Positions 25,840 to 37,039 of a stretch of 64,000 nucleotides of DNA are shown piece by piece. Under the pieces are notes generated by a model that searched no databases, was not told the DNA's origin, and worked only from the letters and a program-made list of their open reading frames with translations. This DNA comes from Neckera pumila. Lineage: Eukaryota > Streptophyta > Bryopsida > Hypnales > Neckeraceae. The translations under genes and the position numbers were made by a program. The stretch is from positions 994,501 through 1,058,500 of the forward strand of contig OZ018412.1 in NCBI GenBank assembly GCA_963969595.1, given 5' to 3'. Position 1 is the stretch's first letter. Each line of letters begins with the position of its first letter.

Positions 25840-26770
25840 TTAACCCCTAAAGGACCAACATGCGTTTTTTGGCCGTATAGAAATTTTGGGCAGGTACGTG
25901 TGACTAGAGATATCCATATTTGAGGCTGAAATTTTAATAGAAGGTGGGGGCAAGGAATATCTTCATGTGTACCAAGTTTCATGACATTTCGAAATACGAG
26001 TCAAAAGTTGTGACCTGATATGTTACTTTTTTTCGTAACTGGGTAGTTTGGGCAGATAAAAAAAAATCATTTTTTCCGGAATTTTTTTTTTGAAATTGGT
26101 TCTCTACATTTATATATACTTAAAAGCTTTGAGTCACTCCATTTCAATCAATGAGTCAAAAGTTATGAGGGTTTTTGGTTTGCGGGCAGTTATGGATTCT
26201 CTACTCTAAAAAAAACTTTAAAGTCGATTATTTAACTCAATTTTTAATATTTTTGGAAAAACATAAAATCCTAGGATGTAGATTGATTATTACAACATTA
26301 TAACCGTTGGGATTGGCATTTTAAAATTCCATGATTAAATTTTTAACAATTTAGTATTTTAAGTCATTTTCTACTTCTTTCTACTTACAATTTTTTTCCT
26401 GTATGTTGTACAATTCCAAATGATGTGAAATTTTTCATGCATATAGACAACTTGTTTAGGAAACTGAATTCAAAGAAGCACCACCTTTATTGGCATTTTT
26501 TCATTGAAAAGTAAGCTTGCAAAGTGCAGCTGCCCGGTTTTTCGCAGGATTGAAAAAATGGTTTTCAAGACTTTGATTGCTTATATCTTATGATCCACAC
26601 GGTGGAGTTTTCTGAAATTTTTACCACATGTTTTCAAAATTCCATACTACAAGATCCTACGGTTACATGTGTCAAAAATTGTTTTTTTTCATAAATTTGG
26701 TAGTTGTATTAGAAATGGCAGTTTTGGAGTGTTTTTGGTGATTACATAGTCATGAAACTTTAGGGGTTAA
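25840..26770 (+). mobile_element. 931-bp TTAACCCCTAAAG family element (variant A), copy 2
   Basis: Same orientation and block order as copy 1. Ends are TTAACCCCTAAAGGACCAAC and AACTTTAGGGGTTAA. Both terminal TTAA are intact and the inverted termini match over at least 13 bp (TTAACCCCTAAAG). Confidence 0.85.
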
Positions 26771-26854
26771 GCCAAAAACGTGAAGTGTTTCTAGCAATCA
26801 CCCTTCAGTGGGTGTGTGGGGGTGGGGAATTTCCTAATGCAAGTGACATAACTT

Positions 26855-27289
26855 ACACAAATAGTGAAATTAGGTTGCCTTGTCAATTAGGTTGCTTTAC
26901 CTTAGATAAATTACTTCATGGATCAATGCTTGTTCCACATGGAGGTGCATGCCACTCTCTGAACCAAGCCTTGAACTGGTGCACAAATCTATCCCATACA
27001 CATGGCTTTGAATTGAATGCATCATTGTACAAAAGTAGTGAATATTTCTATAGTGTGGACTATCGAGAAATTAGGTTGCCTTACCTGAGATAAATTACCC
27101 CATGCATCAATGCTTGTTCCACATGGAGGTGCATGCCACTCCCTGAATCAGGCCTTGAACTAGTGCACAAATCTATACTATACCCATGGCTCTGAATTGA
27201 CTGCATCATTGTCCAAAAGCAGTAAATATTTCTATAGTTGTGGACTGTCGAGAAATTAGTATGGGCAACCTAATTTCACTATTTTGTGT
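26855..27289. mobile_element. 435-bp MITE with internal 184-bp tandem duplication
   Basis: The left terminus ACACAAATAGTGAAATTAGG and the inverse of the right terminus, ACACAAAATAGTGAAATTAG, agree over about 25 bp with one indel. Inside, a 184-bp unit is repeated in tandem (about 26885-27068 and 27069-27252), with shared blocks such as ATCAATGCTTGTTCCACATG. The short frame at 26785-27093 crosses this and is not a gene. It sits about 310 bp upstream of the start codon of the coiled-coil gene. Confidence 0.75.
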
Positions 27290-27329
27290 AGATGATGGAT
27301 GAACGAAATGCAAGGACTTTCCAACAAGT

Positions 27330-27601
27330 GAAGTGCTGCCCTGCCCACACCAACGCAAGTGGAGGAGCAGCAGCAGCAGCAAGGATCGCTCCCTGCACGA
27401 CTGCTTGCCCCGGCCGACCTAAATAATAAGCTGGTTGAGCTTCTTCGCCAGGCCAGGCCCTGTCTCCCGCTCGCTCGCTCGCTCGTCTTTTGATTATCAA
27501 CTTAGTTCTTCTTCCTCGAGTCGAGTTGAGTCGAGTTGAGCCGAGTTGAGCCGAGCCGGCGGGGGTGCCTGTCCTCCGAATGCCTTCCGGCTTCTAATGT
27601 C
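27330..27601 (+). promoter_or_regulatory. GC-rich promoter/leader of the coiled-coil gene
   Basis: This GC-rich stretch holds a CGCT microsatellite (about 27469-27484) and a GAGTTGAGCC/GAGTTGAGTC minisatellite (about 27518-27556) just before the start codon. No clear TATA box is visible. The role as promoter is inferred from position and composition. Confidence 0.4.
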
Positions 27602-30600
27602 ATGGCTCACTCGCACCACTTGTATGCCGCTTGCTTCGACCACCGCAGCACTCACCTCCTCGACCACCCCGACCTGCCGACCCCAGCCTTCCGCCTTCGC
27701 CTCTCCCGCCTCCAGGTTTGCTCTCCTCTCTTCTCCTCTCTTCTCTTCTCTTCTCTTCTGCCCGCCACGGAAGTCAGTCACCTCCGGCATCTCTGCTTGG
27801 CCTTTCTCATGCCTTCTTTGGGCTGCCGCCTCTCTGCAGCAAGAGCTGGCGCAATTCGAGACCCGCTGTGTCGAGACCCGCGTGGCGTTGGACTCCAAGA
27901 CCTCCGAGACCAATGCCATGAAGGCGCACGTCGGCCTCCTCCAAGCTCAGCTTCTGCAATCCGACCAGGTGGTCGCCGCAGTCAAAGCGCAGCTCTGGGG
28001 CCTCGAGGAGGAACTGGCGCAGCTTCAGGCCGATCAAATTGCTCTGCAACTCCAGTTGGAGTTGGACAGCGCCAATGTAAGCATCGCACACCTTTCTCCC
28101 CCCTCTCCCTCTCGCCTCTGGACGATGATTGGAGCTGACCGTCCGCCATCGTGTGCAGCACCTCCGCGCCGAAGAGGAGTGGGGCTTGCAGAGGGAGGAA
28201 CTCCGGGCTCAAGTCGCTAACCTTGAAACCGAGCTGCATCTTGCGGACTGTAGCGATGGTGAGCTGGACTTCCTGATTACTCCCGCCAAGAAAGGGCACT
28301 TAGACAGGGCTCTAAGCTCTCCCGGAAACTTGAATGGACTCTCGTTACAGACCCTACTTGACATGGGAGAAGCTTCACTAGAAGTAGAAGAAGACATTCA
28401 TGAACTGAAATTGAGACTGGGGGGATCCGAGGCTCGTGAACGAACTGCCCTGCATGAATTGACGTTGAAAAGTCGGCAGCTCGAAAATCTGAAAATTCAG
28501 ATTACACAACTCAAGGTCCGAGTCTGTAATCAAAGTTCTTCTGCTCTTAGGAAAATCTAGGAGGAAGAATTCGCATATTGCAGTTGCGCACTGTATATTA
28601 TTTTTGCGAAACTTCCCTTTGCCAGTTAGTGGTCGAAAGTGGTTTAGGGAGCTATGTCGGGTAACTCTTATTTATCAAAACCTAATTGCCCTACAGGAAG
28701 AAGTAGCGGCAGAGAAGGAAAAAGCTAAAGAAGAAGCAGAGGATTTAACTCAGGAAATGGCAGAACTGCGGTATCAGTTGATGGAGATGATTGAGCGAGA
28801 GAGGGAGTTACGTGCACAAGCGGAGCAAGCCTCAGTGCTTCGGGTCGTAGAGCTAGAGTCGCAGGTGAGTATTGTTTTCTGACTTCATTCTTATCTTGTG
28901 GTTTGTGAGGCACTTATCTATGCTTCGTAAGGCATCTGTAATCGTTCTGGATGTTCAGTCATTCACCCAGAGTCGTATCCTCTACAAATGTAAGAACTTT
29001 AGAACGCTAGTTGTAGAACCTCAATCACGTGATGCCAATATTAGGGCTTAGGGCAAATTTGTCGATTGTTTTCGAAGAGTATGTTCCATTGGTATCCTAA
29101 CAAAATTCAGATTTTTTGAACACTCCATCACGGACAGTTTCGGATTTAAGGATCACTGCTTCCTTTTAGGCAGCGCATGTAGACATTTTTGGTCAATTTT
29201 GGTCATCATAATCTTGAGATTGCTCCGTTGGATCATTTTTGGAGTGGTGCACAATTGAATCTGCGTCAAGATTCTACGGTTACTTTGTTGAATCGTGTGA
29301 TGACAAGGGAATTTTGAATTTGTTCGTGGGAAGGGGTTGTTGTTAGATGGCCTGCTTCTGGGGCTGAAATTTAGGGGTTAAAATGCACCTCCACAGTTGT
29401 AGAAATCTTATGAAACATCTTGATAGGGCTCTAAATTTAGTCGCAATTCCTCCCTATTCCTCTTCATGTCTTATTGAGTTTGTCTCCGTCCTAGACTGCA
29501 CGTTCACCTTCTCTTGTTCCAGTCTTATATTCTCCGTAGCAGCATGAACCTTTCGTCTTTGAAATAGTTATCAACAGCAAGTTGGTCTGCTGTTGAACGC
29601 CGAAGTAGTAATTTGCAGTAGTCCTGACAAATTTCATGTAACTGTAATTGTAATGTAGTTTTGAGTGCATTTGTTTCACCGAGGAATGGAGTGAATGTTC
29701 AGATATTCATTGAAAGGATGAGTCGTCCTTCAACAGACCATTAATATATAGATATTCTGTTTCAATGACCATTAAACTGTCTCAATGTTGCTGAACTCAT
29801 ACAGAGGAATTTGGAATACTAGCAGGAAAAAATGTTCACTGCAAGTGTAGTTCTCCAAGGTACAGGAGTTCCTAACTAGTGACCAATAATTTTCAATATT
29901 TGGCTTTCTGCGAATAACGATGCCAGCAAGGTGTTTGACCCTCAGGTAAAGAGTGCCCGACAAGAGGTGCTGCAGGCTCTATCGAGTCGCAGAGGAGCTG
30001 AAATGCAATCCGATCGCTTGAGTCGTGAAATTCAGCTTTTGCGACTCTCTCTTGAGGTGAAATTTGCATTATCTTTAGTCTCTGAAAGCGGTTTCTAAAA
30101 TGAATTTGGTGAATTATATTACATGATCCTTGTTCTCCTAACCATGGGTGTGATTGTAGAATGCTGAGCAAGAGCTGAAAGAGTTTAAAGGAAAGATAAG
30201 GCAGGTCGAGCAAAGCAGCGAGGTTGTTTCCTCAGCAACTAAAGCAAGGCTGAAATTAGAGAAACAGGTACATATCACTGCTTCAGTGTTTCTATGGAAT
30301 TTTTCCTTGACTGTTATCATTCATTAGCCTGTTTTTCCTTTTTGGAAGCAAGCGGTTAACATATAGTTTATAATTTTAAATTTATCCTCTCGTTATCTGC
30401 CCGGTGTATCCATCTTATTGTGCATTCTACAATGCAGCTGCTGGAATCACAGATGACTTGCAACTGTTCCATCAGCGAAAATCAACAGCTTAAGGCAAGC
30501 CTGGATAGAGCTATAGCAGCCCACTCTGAGTTAGCTGAATCTCTTAGAGTCGAAGGGACAGCATCACATGCTCTTATTGCTAATGAGTCAGGAGACTTGA

Positions 30601-31347
30601 AGCATGAAGATGAGGCTGAGTATAGTTATGAAGGTACCTGCAGAAATCAATTTCTGGTCCCTTAGTACATGAATGTCTAGCTAGGTTGGCCTGGGTCTGT
30701 TAAGCATCAAATGGGCCATGGTGACTGGTTGCAGGTTCGTTATTCTATCTCCATCGTTTACTAACTTGTTTTTGAAAGCTCTTTGATCAGATATGTCGGT
30801 AGAGGAAGTGAAAAATAAGGAGTGCTCTCCACATGAACAAGTCGAGACCCGAAATGACGTTCGAGATGAGCAAATACAGAGCCATGAAGACACTCATGAC
30901 TTTTTATCTGCTTCTGACCAGGCGGGATTTCGGCTTGACGAATTCCCTCCTCCCAGGTCGTCAAGTAATTCTTCAGACGCTGAAGTCCCTGGTATCACAG
31001 GTAATAATATAAGGAAGCCAAATTGTTATTTGTACAAGACTGCTTCCAATGGGCTATTCAGTATCTCTTCAGTATCCGGCAGGGTCACTTTCAATTTTTG
31101 ACTGCAGTATGGTCCTGGGCATTATTGTTGACGGACCTCCTGAAAGCGAGATGCTTCAGGGAATACCGATACGCTTCTGATACTGCTTGAAGGGTTTCCA
31201 ACACTTGCTGATAACGAGTTTGCTGTTCTATCCGCAGAGGTCAACCAAGTTCATTACGGCTCTCAAGATACTCTTTTGAACGAAGCAGATGTCCAATCTG
31301 AGGGTCCTGCCTTCGCTGTGGTTATGGGGATGCAAGTGCCAGGCTGA
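27602..31347 (+). CDS. Long coiled-coil protein, family not recognised (9 exons)
   Basis: Predicted exons are 27602-27715, 27840-28076, 28159-28515, 28697-28864, 29946-30056, 30160-30267, 30438-30633, 30791-31000 and 31238-31347. All introns are GT-AG with matching phases, and the product is about 536 aa. The start MAHSHHLYAACFDHRS is chosen because it splices in frame into QELAQFETR. An out-of-frame ATG overlaps 5 bp upstream. Residues about 32-410 are mostly heptad-rich, with stretches like EKEKAKEEAEDLTQEMAEL and SLENAEQELKEFKGK. This predicts a long parallel coiled coil with one acidic break. The C-terminal third is acidic, serine-rich and probably disordered. No membrane segment or catalytic motif is visible. 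The donor ending exon 3 (AAG/GTCCGA) is weak, and the last exon has a second open frame ending in a basic tail, so the C-terminus is the least certain part. A scaffold or tether role would be a guess. Confidence 0.85.
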
Positions 31348-32541
31348 GACGAGGAAAAGAGCCTCGTCATTCTGTCAGTCAGGTTTCAGTTGGAGAAGTA
31401 GCTGGAATATGTGGATCTCCGGTGAAGATTTAGTGCCAATGTCAGACCTTCTACTTTCATTAGAAGAAAAATATCTTGGTTAACGAGTGGAAGGAGGACA
31501 TCCTGGGGAGATATTGGGAATGAGGAATTTGGGCTTTTACTAGGAGAAAATCGATGGCGTGGCTGTAGAGAACGTTTGCAGCAGTACGAGTTTTACTTTT
31601 ACAGCCTAATGCAGACTTAAAAGTAAGCCTACACGCTTCAAAGCTGGAATTGATAGGTATTTCCCAAGCTCTTTTCACTACTTCATATCACGAAGTACAT
31701 GCAATTTTAATTCCAATTAGCCGGTGAAAGTTGCTATTTGGTCAATGTTCAGGTTATTATTAGTCATGTGCTTCGAGTTTTTCTTTAGAGAGCACTGCGT
31801 CAGAATTGTTGACTTCTGAAGGCTTTCTTTGAAGCCAGTCTCCCAAGTCGTCATATCCTCAAGCTTCTCTTGGTTTTCTTTTCGATATGCGTTAGTGGAA
31901 CACCCCCGTGGTTCAGAGAGTCTGTACTTATTCATGCGGAGACTTCAATAATGTCAAATGGTTTCAGAACGTAGGATGCGGTGCTACTGAAAAACTATCT
32001 GGCTTGGGGAAAATAGTATTCTTATATCACTTGTATTTGGCGTAGGTGAAGAGCAGAAAATAGTCTTGATGTGGTGAGAGAATGAGTAAATCATCGTGCA
32101 GAGGAGGGAAATAGCCTTGACAATTTCTACTTACCTTCTTATATTGTGGGCAATTGGTGGTATTAAAAGGAGGTTCAAGTAGAGGACGTGTCCTTCTAGG
32201 TTATTTCATTCGTAGAATCTGACTCAGCGGAGCTCCAGCTTAGCCTTCAAAATGTCACATGATGGCGATCTCTGATTTAATTTGACAACATCTCAGGCTT
32301 CTTACAACGAAGCATTTCTCATGCCAGGCTCACGAGCCTGACTGGCAGGTAAGGTAACAGGTCCAGAAATCGCCCATTTAAGAGCTGGAAGTGAATTTTG
32401 GGGAGGCGAAGCTTCTTGAAATAATTTTCAGTAAATTTTCCTTGAAAGACAAGAGGAATTGGCATCTAACCCAAGTCGTTTCATATTTTTTGGAGCTTTC
32501 TAGATTTAGTTATGAAATTTTGAAGTTGAAGTGGTGTAGGG
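31348..32541. other. Downstream flank of the coiled-coil gene
   Basis: Probably includes its 3' untranslated region. Moderate GC to about 32.3 kb, then AT-rich. No independent gene is supported. Confidence 0.4.
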
Positions 32542-32652
32542 CTCTAAAATCGCCCATATCCTAAAATGTACATTGGTTGTACATTGCTGAAGGCTATGAA
32601 AAAGCAACATGAACAAGTAGCGTACATTTGAGTAGGGTGGGTGATTTTAGAG
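32542..32652. mobile_element. Small foldback element (111 bp)
   Basis: The left end CTCTAAAATCGCCCA and the inverse of the right end, CTCTAAAATCACCCA, agree except at one position. AATGTAC is also inverted further inside. No target duplication is obvious. Probably a tiny MITE. Confidence 0.5.
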
Positions 32653-33267
32653 TCTGCAATTTGAAGTTACCTTAGTGGAAGTTCAATTTTATTTACAGAA
32701 ACTACGGAGATATGACAGCTATTGATTTTGATTTATCTTTTGGTAGGGTCCTTGCAATTGACCTTAAAAGTGTTGAGGCCCACATTAATAAATCTACACC
32801 CATTTCTAACACTAGAAAAGTACCAAATGCTTCAATTTTCATTGGTTCTTTTCAAAAACTAGTGTTAGAGTTTGAATAAATGCTTTGTGATATTTGAATC
32901 AATGAGTGATAGGAAGAACTCTAATCTAATTGGTATCATCATTAGTGTCGGGGAAAGGTTGAGGATAATTTACTTGGTTGACATTATATGTGTTTGGTTC
33001 CACATTCTACTAATTGTTTGAAGAACTTCAATTAAATTAAGAGTTCAAGTAAACTTGAAGAAGTTTTCAAGTCCAATTATTCATTGATAATTTTAGAGGG
33101 ACCAATATGTGTTAATGAGCAAGAGTAACTATATATACAACGATAGAACTGATATTGTCGGATTTGAAGAGGTACAGAGTTAATAAAAAAAAGCTATAGT
33201 AAAAAAATTCAAGAGAAGATCAAATTAGCACCTAGAAAAAATGATGCTTTAGTTACTACATAATTTA
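32653..33267. other. AT-rich DNA left of the giant inverted repeat
   Basis: No gene seen. A TTAA (33265-33268) touches the outer end of the left arm. Confidence 0.5.
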
Positions 33268-34507
33268 AGACCGCCCAAGGTCCATTTGCTTCAGCGACAC
33301 ACTTTTGGTAATAGTAGCAAAGAATCGGCCCTTGCCAACACATCTTCGTGGAGTGAGAAGAACCCACCGTTGAGATTGGTGCTTTGGTAAGAGGTGACAT
33401 TGTCGGCACTAGTTACGATGCAATCCAACGAATAGATGCAAATTTTATAGCAATTGATCAAGGGCCTATTGCAATTCAGTGGCCTTTTTTTTGGTGTCTC
33501 AGAGAAATTTTGTCGGATTGTGGCACAGTGCGGAGGATGAAACAAAAAAAGAGCAGAAGGGATGGAGGCGACTTGTTGTGGCAACCGAGTAAACCAAAAA
33601 TTGCGCGCAGTGCTGAATATATGGCAAAGAGTGATAACATCAAATGCAATTACTTCAGGGCAGGTTGAGGAAGGTGACTACCACCTCCCAGTCGACATGT
33701 CCCACGTGCCACAAGGTGATGCCGGGTTGCTTCCGCACCCCATTGATTTAGGCTCCAGCAACGCGGGTGTAAAGTACAAAGCGCACCCAAAATGAAAGGA
33801 GAGACAAATTCAACCGAGCAATGTCTACGCTACTAGCAATGTACAAGAAGTAAAAATTGAGGGGAATGACATATATTGCAATTCAATTCAAGGATCCACA
33901 CCCAAATCAGTGCGCCAAAAAAAGAGACAAAATTTGGAAGTCCTAACGCAGTGGATAACACAGACTCACAAACTCTAGGAGTCTATACTTGTGCAATTCT
34001 ACGCTTCTGTACCACATTCTCCCACCAATGGTAATGCGTGCAGGCTTAGCGCCGTGAATGGGTCAGAAGAAAAAAGGGAGATAAAAGATTCTATGCCTTC
34101 GGAGCGCCTCGGCTTGTCACTCTGGAATTGGATTGCGCGGTGGTGACCTCGCTCAAAAATTGCAGTCCTGTCATGGCTCAAAATATGGTGTCCGCACTCT
34201 CACTCGGCGACCACTTTGGCTTAGCGACCCAGGCTCCACTAGCGAGCTTGTTGCACAAATCCAAACTACACAAACACAAGAAATTCATGACGCCAGTTGT
34301 TGTGGTATCGCAATCCAAACTCACGGGCGCATAGTGCCTAATTTTTGGAGGAATGGAGCTTTGAGAAGCACGGATCACAATATACAAAAACACCCCCGCA
34401 AGCTTTGCAGTAGTCAGCCTGCTTTCTCTTACAAACACAGCATATTCGTCGAAGTTGCTTATGCGCTTGTGAGTAGTGGAGAGCACTGGGATTGCGATTC
34501 CAAGTGC

Positions 34508-36528
34508 AGCTCGTCTAAGGTCGCTCAAGCTTTGGCATAATAAGGCCAAAAGCAACTTTGTACGTGAAACGCAACCGTCGTACTTTTCGCTCCCCCTAGC
34601 TCTACGATCATGGCGGTAGCATACCTAAACGTTGTGAAGCACCGAATTGACTACAAACATCAAACATCAGTGCCACCATTTGTTGGTGGCCAATTGCATG
34701 CTGTAATTGGTCCTCATTTGATCAACAAGATCCACCCCGTGCATGTTGGTTTGATATTCCACTTGATGCAAGGTGGTCTATATGTCTTCTATCACCCTTT
34801 GAGCCACCGTTTTACTATTGTTGGCCCTACGGGGTTGGCTGGCGTACTTAGAAAGGCTATAGGCTTTGCATCATACCAAATCGTGGACGCTAATCACCCA
34901 CTTGAATGGGCGGCCCAAAATAAGGTAGATCGGGGGTGGTCCCCTTTTTTGTAGTCGCTGAGGATGGACGGGAACCCAAGGTGCCAACCCTTGATTGTAC
35001 CCGTGGCAAAGATTCCACGTCGTAGCAGACCATTAAAAAAGGCTGGGCTTGTGAAGTGATTATCCATGCACAAATAGTGCCTTAGATTTTGCAACCCAGC
35101 TATGACATGATGTACCACTCGTTCAGCCAAGCTAGATTTGGGATTCCCTCCTTTTTTGCCCAAATACAGTATGAGGTTCCAAATGAAACAAGACTCTACA
35201 CATACTACGGCCCAAAACTTGAATCCATATCGCGTGGATTGAGCATGCATATAGTTATTGTCTACGAGGCAATCGGAAGCCCCTATACGCCACCATGATC
35301 TCGTCACACGTTAGCCACTTCTCTAGGTTATACAGGCTCTTCAAGACTGCCACAAAATGCTCCAACAACCACCGGATTTTGAACAACTTGTCATAGCTCG
35401 GGTCTTCCTTGTCTCGGCATGCTGTAGTGTTGTTCACACAATGAATGCATTGGAGTAGAGATTCAAGACGATTGCGAGAAAAAACTTGTAGAATAACAGA
35501 GTATCTCCAAAAAACGTCCTCTTGCCAATAATCACGGACAGACGGGGAAGTCTTCAACCCCATCAGAATTATCACGCCAAAAAAAGCATGCACCTTTACC
35601 CTTGGTGTGGAGTCCACTAATGCCCACCATTCAATCTAGCTAGTCTCCCCCGGCGTCTAGGATCAGTGAAGTTTGTACACTGCTGAGCAACATAAGCATT
35701 GGTTTCAACCACTAAACGGTCAATGGTGGCATCGTCCATCCATCAACCAAAAAAGGGCCGGGCTGTCGGCTTCTTCCTTGTCATCCACTCGGTCGCCCCT
35801 GGGAACGGACCCGAGAAGGTCTTCTGATCTCCAATCAATGCAGGCTGTATGGTTCCCTACTCTGAGTCCTTGTACAAGTAGCGGATCTTCTCTATTGCCG
35901 CAGTCTAGACTGAGTCAACAAAAGTGAATTCTAAATAATCATCAATGTCTAAAACCTCATCCTCTACAATTGCCACATCTTCATCATCAAGTAATACCCA
36001 GTTGCTATTGTTTTTGTCAGATGAATTGTTACTTGTGAAATCGGCAAAGTTGGGGACCCATACACTGTCCCGTGAGTCTGTCGTCCAACCGTCCATGGAA
36101 TTGTGAAGGTCCACGGTGTGTGTAGAGCCTGATCCAAGTCTAGGCAACGTCTTGTAGCCTTCTGCGTTGCCCACCATTGTCAAAGCACTATAAGAAACCC
36201 TTGTTTTAGGTGACATTAGCGTAACCTAAGCAGATGCATTTTTGTGGATGCAAAATAAAACAACTTGTGATTTTATGTCAATAACAATGTCCAAGTTAAT
36301 ATTTGGATGTTATATTGGACGTTATTATATTGACATAAAAACACAAGCTGTTTTATTTTGTGTCCACAAAAATGTGTTTGCTTAGGTTATGTTAGTTTCA
36401 CCTAAAACGTGGGTTTCTTATAGTGAAGTCGCCAGCTCCCACCCTCGCCTGATTTTGGAGCCCTCCAATGCTACCTGAAGCATCACTAAGTGTAATTCCA
36501 CCCCCTTCTCATTGAGGGGCAAGGTCAT
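34508..36528 (-). pseudogene. piggyBac-type transposase pseudogene, left copy
   Basis: A DDE_Tnp_1_7 (piggyBac) transposase broken into frames. From the 5' side it has an acidic N-terminus with a WVPNFADF segment, then VKVHAFFGVIILMG and WLTCDEIMVAYRG (first catalytic Asp), then FKFWAVV, RRGIFATGT and LCMDNHFTSPAFF (second Asp). Next come WYDAKPIAFLST and GVDLVDQM (third Asp), then NKWWH. All three Asp motifs survive. At least four stop codons and several frameshifts break it, and a 240-bp MITE sits near its N-terminus. It mirrors the right copy, including its lesions. The C-terminal cysteine-rich part usual in the family is not evident. Confidence 0.9.
36186..36425. mobile_element. 240-bp CACTA-ended MITE, left copy
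   Basis: It starts CACTATAAGAAACCCTTG and ends GGGTTTCTTATAGTG, with about 75-80 bp of imperfect inverted repeat on each side. It is flanked by AAG on both sides, a 3-bp target duplication as expected for CACTA (En/Spm) elements. Without it and one AAG, the transposase frame on the minus strand reads straight through. Confidence 0.85.
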
Positions 36529-36553
36529 TGTCCAAGACGCCGTCTAGATGCAA

Positions 36554-37014
36554 CATGCGCCAGTCTAATTGTAGAGCCTCACCCAAGATTGTCAAAGTCA
36601 ATGTCTAGTTTGCCGCAAGGTCAATGACGGATCCCCGCAATTCCCCGTACGAGCAACGTTGTTGAATGCAACTTCCAAATTTGGAAGGCGCCCGGGTGCA
36701 GTAAATGTTGCACTAGCCTTGTAGCCTTGTGTCCCCCCGCGGGGCCCCAATGGTGATCGTTGCTGCCCGATTTAGGGTAGCTCGCTATTCATACTCCACC
36801 CACCAATCCCAAGCCACCTAGCCCTTTGACATCTGTGACCACCCTAGGCAATTGGTGAATGTAAGGGTGATCACTTATAATACTACTGCCAGATTGTGCA
36901 AGTGTTGTTTTCATCAGACTCCAAGTGCAACCCTCCACAAGGAGGACACCCCCAGGCCTTATATACGCCAATGCAAACAATCAGAGGACCAGGGAGACCT
37001 GTCTCCAAAGACAA
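36554..37014. other. Spacer (~461 bp) between the giant repeat arms
   Basis: Single-copy in this window and moderately GC-rich (includes CCGCGGGGCCCC near 36737). Short frames occur on both strands with no recognisable domain. It could be the original sequence 5' of one transposase copy, or a shared 5' region of a divergent pair. Confidence 0.6.
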
Positions 37015-37039
37015 TTGCGTCTAGACGGCGTCTTGGACA

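Larger units (their letters stand above)
33268..36553. repeat. Left arm of giant inverted repeat (~3.29 kb)
   Basis: Position x in this arm pairs with 73568 minus x in the right arm. The outer end reads AGACCGCCCAAGGTCCATTT and the inner end stops at about 36553. In the stretches I compared, I saw only two substitutions, both in the transposase (near 35532 and 35555 against 38036 and 38013). It carries the transposase remnant and the CACTA-ended MITE annotated separately. Such near-identity means recent duplication, gene conversion or an assembly artefact. Confidence 0.95.

Noticed and set aside
27546..28220. A long plus-strand frame over the first exons of the coiled-coil gene
   Set aside because: It reads through an intron and lacks an ATG at its start. 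The spliced model starting at 27602 joins in phase and gives consistent heptads.
29365..29383. TTTAGGGGTTAA inside intron 4 of the coiled-coil gene
   Set aside because: It looks like one end of the TTAA family, but no second terminus or interior blocks are found within 1 kb, so it may be chance or a relic.
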